Assembly: GCA_022601215.1 (NCBI GenBank)
Contig: JAHZIZ010000434.1
Coordinates: 1 to 9,551, forward strand
Direction: 5' to 3'
Source of the DNA: Bacteroidota bacterium
GTDB taxonomy: Bacteria; Bacteroidota; Bacteroidia; Flavobacteriales; Flavobacteriaceae
Length of the DNA stretch: 9,551 bases
Shown: positions 6,519-9,551 of the stretch, piece by piece
Layout: each line of letters opens with the position of its first letter
Numbering within the stretch: position 1 is the stretch's first letter
The notes under the pieces: generated by a model
What the model was told of the DNA's origin: nothing
Database searches by the model: none
Seen by the model: only the letters and a program-made list of their open reading frames with translations
Program-made: the position numbers and the translations under genes

Positions 6519-7328
6519 TTATTTTATTGCCTCACTCTTACTAATTTTCATAGCATCACCTACTTTTTCAATCGTTACTTTACTATCAAATTTTTCAGAA
6601 CTGTATACGTATTCAATTTTTTGTAATTCATTATCGGCTCTGTTCACTTCTAACTGACTTACCCATACTCCTTTTTTAGGCTTTCCGTCAAAAATGGTTT
6701 CCGTCTTTTTTCCTTTCGGATTTGGAAAAGTAAATTCCTTAGGAAAATCGAATAATCGTTGTGCCGTAAAGAAAGCTTCGTGCCATTCGGCTCCAGGAAG
6801 ACTAATGGCTTCTGCATTGGACGGCTGACTCGCAGTGCCACCCTTTTCTTCGGTATAGACTACGTCATGGAACAATACTTGTAATTCGCTAGCGTACCCT
6901 TTTGCGGTGATATCTCGCTCTGGAGGGAAGTACTTGGATAGGTACCCGTTGAAAGCGAAGCCTTTTTTGTGATTGAATGCTACCTCGTCCATGGCCCCCT
7001 TTATCCCCCCCACTTTCATGGTAGATTTTCCTACGGTATTTACCACGGTCACTTTGGTGCCGTATGGCATACGAGCTAGTTTTTCACTTTGTAAGTTGTT
7101 GTATTCACGTAAACTCAATCCGCTCGGTGCCGTGACGTACATATATTGAGCAGTGCTTTCAGCGTTTAATTCTTCTGAAGTCACCATGGCGATTTCATCG
7201 GTATTCGTTTCTGAAGTGATTTCTACTTCCGAAGAGGAAGTTTCAAGATCATTTGAGGTGTTGTTTTTACAAGATAAGAAGGTGGCAGTAACAACGGCTG
7301 CAGTACAAATTAAAACTACTTTTTTCAT
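6519..7328 (-). CDS. SH3-domain lipoprotein of unknown function
   Basis: A 269-residue predicted lipoprotein. MKKVVLICTAAVVTATFLSC is a standard signal peptide with lipobox FLSC and lipidated Cys20. A Ser/Thr/Glu-rich flexible linker (about 21-60) is followed by a bacterial SH3-like domain (about 62-133: YVTAPSGLSLRE, MPYGTKVTVVNTVG, GFAFNGYLSKYF). Such domains often bind peptidoglycan or peptides. The C-terminal part (about 140-269) has no domain I recognise; it contains FHDVVYTEEKG, a Trp-rich stretch (PGAEWHEAFFTAQRLFDFP) and a terminal beta-rich repeat-like region (QLEVNRADNELQKIEYVY). It is downstream of dinB on the same strand but has its own -7 element at 7362-7369 and ends at the strong terminator. 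A cell-envelope location is well supported; the role is unknown. Confidence 0.8.
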   Translation of the reverse strand: MKKVVLICTAAVVTATFLSCKNNTSNDLETSSSEVEITSETNTDEIAMVTSEELNAESTAQYMYVTAPSGLSLREYNNLQSEKLARMPYGTKVTVVNTVGKSTMKVGGIKGAMDEVAFNHKKGFAFNGYLSKYFPPERDITAKGYASELQVLFHDVVYTEEKGGTASQPSNAEAISLPGAEWHEAFFTAQRLFDFPKEFTFPNPKGKKTETIFDGKPKKGVWVSQLEVNRADNELQKIEYVYSSEKFDSKVTIEKVGDAMKISKSEAIK

Positions 7329-7361
7329 AATTGACAGTATTAAAAGTTAATAATTAAGATT

Positions 7362-7369
7362 CAAAAGTA
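7362..7369 (-). promoter_or_regulatory. Probable -7 promoter element of the SH3-domain gene (TACTTTTG)
   Basis: The minus strand reads TACTTTTG, an exact TAnnTTTG match in the 56-base gap between dinB and this gene, giving a predicted leader of about 25-30 bases. The element overlaps a small inverted repeat, CAAAA-CTAC-TTTTG (7362-7375). No good TTG is present at the -33 spacing, where dinB coding sequence ends. Confidence 0.5.
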
Positions 7370-7384
7370 GTTTTGCTTCACAGG

Positions 7385-8491
7385 CTAAAAGTCTAATTTA
7401 AGTTGTACATCGATCTCCTTTTCGGGAGGAGGCTTTGATTGTTTTTTATCCTCATTATTGAGGTTTGATAAACTAATTCCCAACAAGCGTACCGAATTTT
7501 TCATCCCTTGCTGAAATAACAAATCTTTAACAGTTTCCATGATGAGCTCTTTGCTGGAAATAAACAGTGGTAGCGTCTTGGAACGGGTTTGTAACGTAAA
7601 ATCACTGTATTTAATTTTAAGAGTCACCGTTTTTCCAGCTACTTTACTTTTTTTAAGACGACGCTCTACCTCCATAGCAATATCCTCCAAACGTTCCAGC
7701 ATAAAGATTTCTGAGGAAATGTTTTCGTTGAAGGTTCGTTCTGCTGCTAAGGACTTACGAGTGCTATCGGGTTGTACCTTACTCTGCTGAATTCCCCTAA
7801 CAATATCATAGTAAAACGCACCACTCTTCCCAAAGTGCTCCTGAAGAAACTCGACCGACTTCCCTTTTAAGTCTTTCCCGGTATAAATGCCATGTCGGTA
7901 CATCTTTTCTTTCATAACCTTCCCAACGCCGTAGAATTTTTTGATATCCAAGGTCTCAAGGAATGAGATTACCTCTTCTGGCGGGACGGTTTTTTGTCCA
8001 TTGGGTTTGTTGATATCGCTGGCTACTTTGGCTATAAACTTATTGATGGAGATGCCAGCCGAAGCATTTAAACCTGTTTTTAGCCGTATCTCTTTTCTTA
8101 TTTCCTGGGCGATTAACGTGGCGCTTGGAAGGCCTTTTTTGTTTTCTGTTACGTCGAGATAGGCTTCATCTAATGATAAGGGTTGTACCAGATCTGTGAA
8201 CTCGTGAAATATTTTTCTGATTTGCTGCGAAACTTCTGTATACCGCTCAAAATTGGTGCGAACAAAAATAAGTTCTGGGCATAGTTTAGCCGCTAATGCA
8301 CCTGCCATAGCAGATCGTACACCAAACGTTCTCGCCTCATAACTCGCAGCACTTACCACACCTCTTTTTCCACCGCCACCTACAGCAATAGGTTTGCCTC
8401 GCAAGTCTGGGTTGTCCAGTTGCTCCACAGAGGCGTAAAAAGCATCCATATCTACATGTATGATTTTACGTATGGGAAAATCAAATTCCAT
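7385..8491 (-). CDS. dinB: DNA polymerase IV (Y-family translesion polymerase)
   Basis: Error-prone polymerase that copies past damaged bases. The 368-residue protein is full length. The palm motif is IHVDMDAFYASVEQ (11-24), with metal-binding D14 and steric-gate position Tyr19. The second metal site is SLDEAYLDVT (D108, E109). The finger region contains SYEARTFGVRS (50-60). A helix-hairpin-helix segment follows (about 181-202: LDIKKFYGVGKVMKEKM), then the little-finger domain (about 245-345). The last six residues, QLKLDF, fit the sliding-clamp binding motif that ends many DinB proteins. The gene stands alone or is followed by the SH3 gene. No palindromic SOS box is evident in the 5' region, so damage control cannot be read from the sequence. 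The ATG places the HVDMD motif at the usual distance from the N-terminus. Confidence 0.96.
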   Translation of the reverse strand: MEFDFPIRKIIHVDMDAFYASVEQLDNPDLRGKPIAVGGGGKRGVVSAASYEARTFGVRSAMAGALAAKLCPELIFVRTNFERYTEVSQQIRKIFHEFTDLVQPLSLDEAYLDVTENKKGLPSATLIAQEIRKEIRLKTGLNASAGISINKFIAKVASDINKPNGQKTVPPEEVISFLETLDIKKFYGVGKVMKEKMYRHGIYTGKDLKGKSVEFLQEHFGKSGAFYYDIVRGIQQSKVQPDSTRKSLAAERTFNENISSEIFMLERLEDIAMEVERRLKKSKVAGKTVTLKIKYSDFTLQTRSKTLPLFISSKELIMETVKDLLFQQGMKNSVRLLGISLSNLNNEDKKQSKPPPEKEIDVQLKLDF

Positions 8492-8494
8492 AGC

Positions 8495-8511
8495 GTAAAT
8501 TTAAGATCTTT
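8495..8511 (+). repeat. Direct repeat copy 1 (GTAAATTTAAGATCTTT)
   Basis: This copy matches 8826-8842 at 16 of 17 positions (T8507 versus C8838). It lies three bases upstream of the dinB start codon. Confidence 0.5.
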
Positions 8512-8597
8512 ACTTATAATACACCTGTTATAGTTAGAAAGACAAATTTTGGTTAAGCCCTTTTCAGGAGAATAGGACTCAAAAGCTTCGAGATTCA

Positions 8598-8615
8598 GGA
8601 TTTGTTTTCAAATCC
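8598..8615. repeat. Inverted repeat GGATTTG-TTTT-CAAATCC
   Basis: Perfect 7-bp stem with a TTTT loop, the first of three adjacent palindromes. The right arm is followed by GCAAAG, not a T-run, so it is unlikely to be an intrinsic terminator on the plus strand. Confidence 0.55.
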
Positions 8616-8633
8616 GCAAAGTTTTGAGTACGG

Positions 8634-8652
8634 TTTTCAGTTTAACTGAAAA
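8634..8652. repeat. Inverted repeat TTTTCAGTT-T-AACTGAAAA
   Basis: Perfect 9-base arms around a single central T. As RNA it would form about a 7- or 8-bp stem with a small loop. Run-on A's (to 8653) and T's flank the arms. It is the second of three palindromes. Confidence 0.55.
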
Positions 8653-8681
8653 ATTCCTCGGAAAAGGTGTCTTTTGTTTTG

Positions 8682-8715
8682 CTTCGTTTTCTTTGGACAA
8701 TCAAAGAAAATGAAG
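8682..8715. repeat. 14-bp inverted repeat with six-base loop
   Basis: CTTCGTTTTCTTTG (8682-8695), loop GACAAT, CAAAGAAAATGAAG (8702-8715). All positions pair except one G opposite T, which can wobble-pair in RNA. It is the longest palindrome of the cluster. The wording resembles dispersed intergenic repeats that I recall from Flavobacteriaceae, but that cannot be verified here. No T-run follows on the plus strand. Confidence 0.65.
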
Positions 8716-8825
8716 AGGATAAACAAATAATTACATAGTATAAGGCAAAGTAACCCGTAATTGATGGTCATATGTTCTTTTGGATAAAGAAAAAATGTTC
8801 CTTAAGAATAAAAGCTTTCCATCCA

Positions 8826-8842
8826 GTAAATTTAAGACCTTT
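8826..8842 (+). repeat. Direct repeat copy 2 (GTAAATTTAAGACCTTT)
   Basis: Second copy of the 17-base repeat, about 64 bases upstream of the chosen patatin start. Together the copies bracket the palindrome cluster. Confidence 0.5.
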
Positions 8843-8905
8843 GAGCATAGCTTAATTTAAATGATTAAGTTCAATCTAATTTCAACATCAAAACCTAGTA
8901 TAGAT

Positions 8906-9551
8906 ATGAAAGCATTGGTAATTTCTGGAGGAGGAAGCAAAGGAGCATTTGCTGGCGGAGTGGCTCAATATCTAAAAGAAGAAATGGGTCGAGAATATGA
9001 CTTATACATTGGAACCTCCACGGGGAGTTTGTTAATTTCTCATCTGGCGCACAATAAGATCCAAAAAATAAAGGATGTCTATACTTCTGTGAATCAGCAT
9101 TCTATTTTTAGTATTTGTCCTTTTACTATTAAGAAAGGTAAATGGGGAGAGCAACAAATTTCTATTAATCATTTAAAAGTGCTGTTTAATTTTTTTAAAG
9201 GGGCCAAGACCTTTGGTGAAAGTAAAAATCTTAGAAAGCTCATAAGGAAAACCCTTACCCAAGAAGAGTTTGAACAACTAAAAAAAAGCGATAAAGACAT
9301 TGTGATCACCGTGTCCAATTTAACGGTGATGGAAGTGGAATATAAATCCATAAAAGATACTACGTATGATGAGTTTTGCGATTGGATATGGATTTCATGT
9401 AATTACATTCCCTTTATGAGTTTGGTGAAAAAAGGAGGCTGTGAATATGCCGACGGAGGTTTTGGTAGTATTGTACCTATTAAAGAGGCCATAGATCGCG
9501 GAGCCACTGAAATAGACGTAATTGTTTTAGAAACGGAGGTAACTCAATATA
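8906..9551 (+). CDS. Patatin-like phospholipase (partial, 3' end outside window)
   Basis: The 215 visible residues belong to the patatin family, Ser-Asp dyad lipid acyl hydrolases. The oxyanion-hole loop is ISGGGSKGAF (6-15), the nucleophile Ser38 in GTSTGS (36-41), and the second catalytic residue Asp183 in YADGGFG (181-187). No signal peptide is present with the chosen start, so it is probably cytosolic or membrane-associated from the inside. I chose ATG 8906 because it puts the glycine loop at residue 8, as usual in the family. An in-frame ATG at 8861 would add MIKFNLISTSKPSID, which shows no family-like features. No Shine-Dalgarno sequence is seen before either. The substrate is unknown, and the C-terminal domain, if any, is outside the window. 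Confidence 0.9.
   Translation, partial: MKALVISGGGSKGAFAGGVAQYLKEEMGREYDLYIGTSTGSLLISHLAHNKIQKIKDVYTSVNQHSIFSICPFTIKKGKWGEQQISINHLKVLFNFFKGAKTFGESKNLRKLIRKTLTQEEFEQLKKSDKDIVITVSNLTVMEVEYKSIKDTTYDEFCDWIWISCNYIPFMSLVKKGGCEYADGGFGSIVPIKEAIDRGATEIDVIVLETEVTQY

Larger units (their letters stand above)
8492..8905. other. 414-base non-coding region between divergent dinB and the patatin-like gene
   Basis: No convincing ORF on either strand: the longest ATG-started frame noticed (starting near 8773) is about 27 codons and not recognisable. The region holds three inverted repeats within 8598-8715 and two near-identical 17-base direct repeats near its ends (8495-8511 and 8826-8842). Only weak promoter-like strings are seen: CAAATTTT at 8543-8550 for dinB, and GACCTTTG at 8836-8843 and TAAATTTA at 8827-8834 for the patatin gene. 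None is a full TAnnTTTG match. Confidence 0.7.

Noticed and set aside
7153..7350. 65-codon plus-strand frame antisense to the SH3-domain gene start
   Set aside because: It is antisense to a well-supported signal peptide and linker region, with no recognisable domain or promoter.
8598..8715. Retron, riboswitch or CRISPR-like element
   Set aside because: There is no reverse transcriptase nearby, no regular spacing or repeated units, and no metabolic gene with a matching leader. The palindromes differ in sequence from each other.
8773..8856. Small frame MFFWIKKKCSLRIKAF... of about 27 codons upstream of the patatin gene
   Set aside because: Too short, no ribosome-binding or promoter support, no recognisable family, and it overlaps a direct repeat copy.
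9169..9351. 60-codon minus-strand frame at the right end
   Set aside because: It is antisense to the patatin-like gene, whose catalytic motifs lie on the plus strand on both sides.

Overview
The window looks like chromosomal DNA from a member of the Flavobacteriaceae (Bacteroidota). Supporting signs are AT-rich intergenic DNA, start codons mostly without a Shine-Dalgarno sequence, -7 promoter elements of the Bacteroidota type TAnnTTTG (found upstream of three genes), an IPExxxVDY-family gene directly in front of pyk, and a viroplasmin-type RNase H beside purN. The genus cannot be named from this sequence alone.

Layout. Positions 1-1051, minus strand: purN (purine synthesis) followed 3 bases later by an RNase H gene that runs off the left edge; these two probably form an operon. 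Positions 1052-1230: a divergent promoter region. Positions 1231-3478, plus strand: acpP-fabF-rnc with gaps of 13 and 6 bases, coupling fatty-acid elongation to RNase III. Positions 3479-3590: a short gap with two small inverted repeats. Positions 3591-6379, plus strand: an IPExxxVDY-family gene, pyk (whose ATG directly follows the preceding stop codon) and an alpha/beta hydrolase with a probable lipoprotein signal, likely one transcription unit. Positions 6465-6498: a strong bidirectional terminator between convergent genes. Positions 6519-8491, minus strand: dinB (Y-family DNA polymerase IV), then an SH3-domain lipoprotein gene with its own -7 element. Positions 8492-8905: a 414-base non-coding stretch with three inverted repeats and a 17-base imperfect direct repeat near its ends. 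Positions 8906-9551, plus strand: a patatin-like phospholipase gene cut by the right edge.

Most of the window is housekeeping: purine synthesis, fatty-acid synthesis, RNA processing, the last step of glycolysis and translesion DNA synthesis. I see no phage genes, CRISPR array, transposase, toxin-antitoxin pair or defence island, and no clearly new multi-gene system. The points most worth a second look are small: a palindromic repeat-like sequence read as the C-terminal tail of PurN, the palindrome cluster flanked by direct repeats between dinB and the patatin gene, inverted repeats just upstream of the IPExxxVDY gene, and residue-level variations in RNase III and pyruvate kinase.
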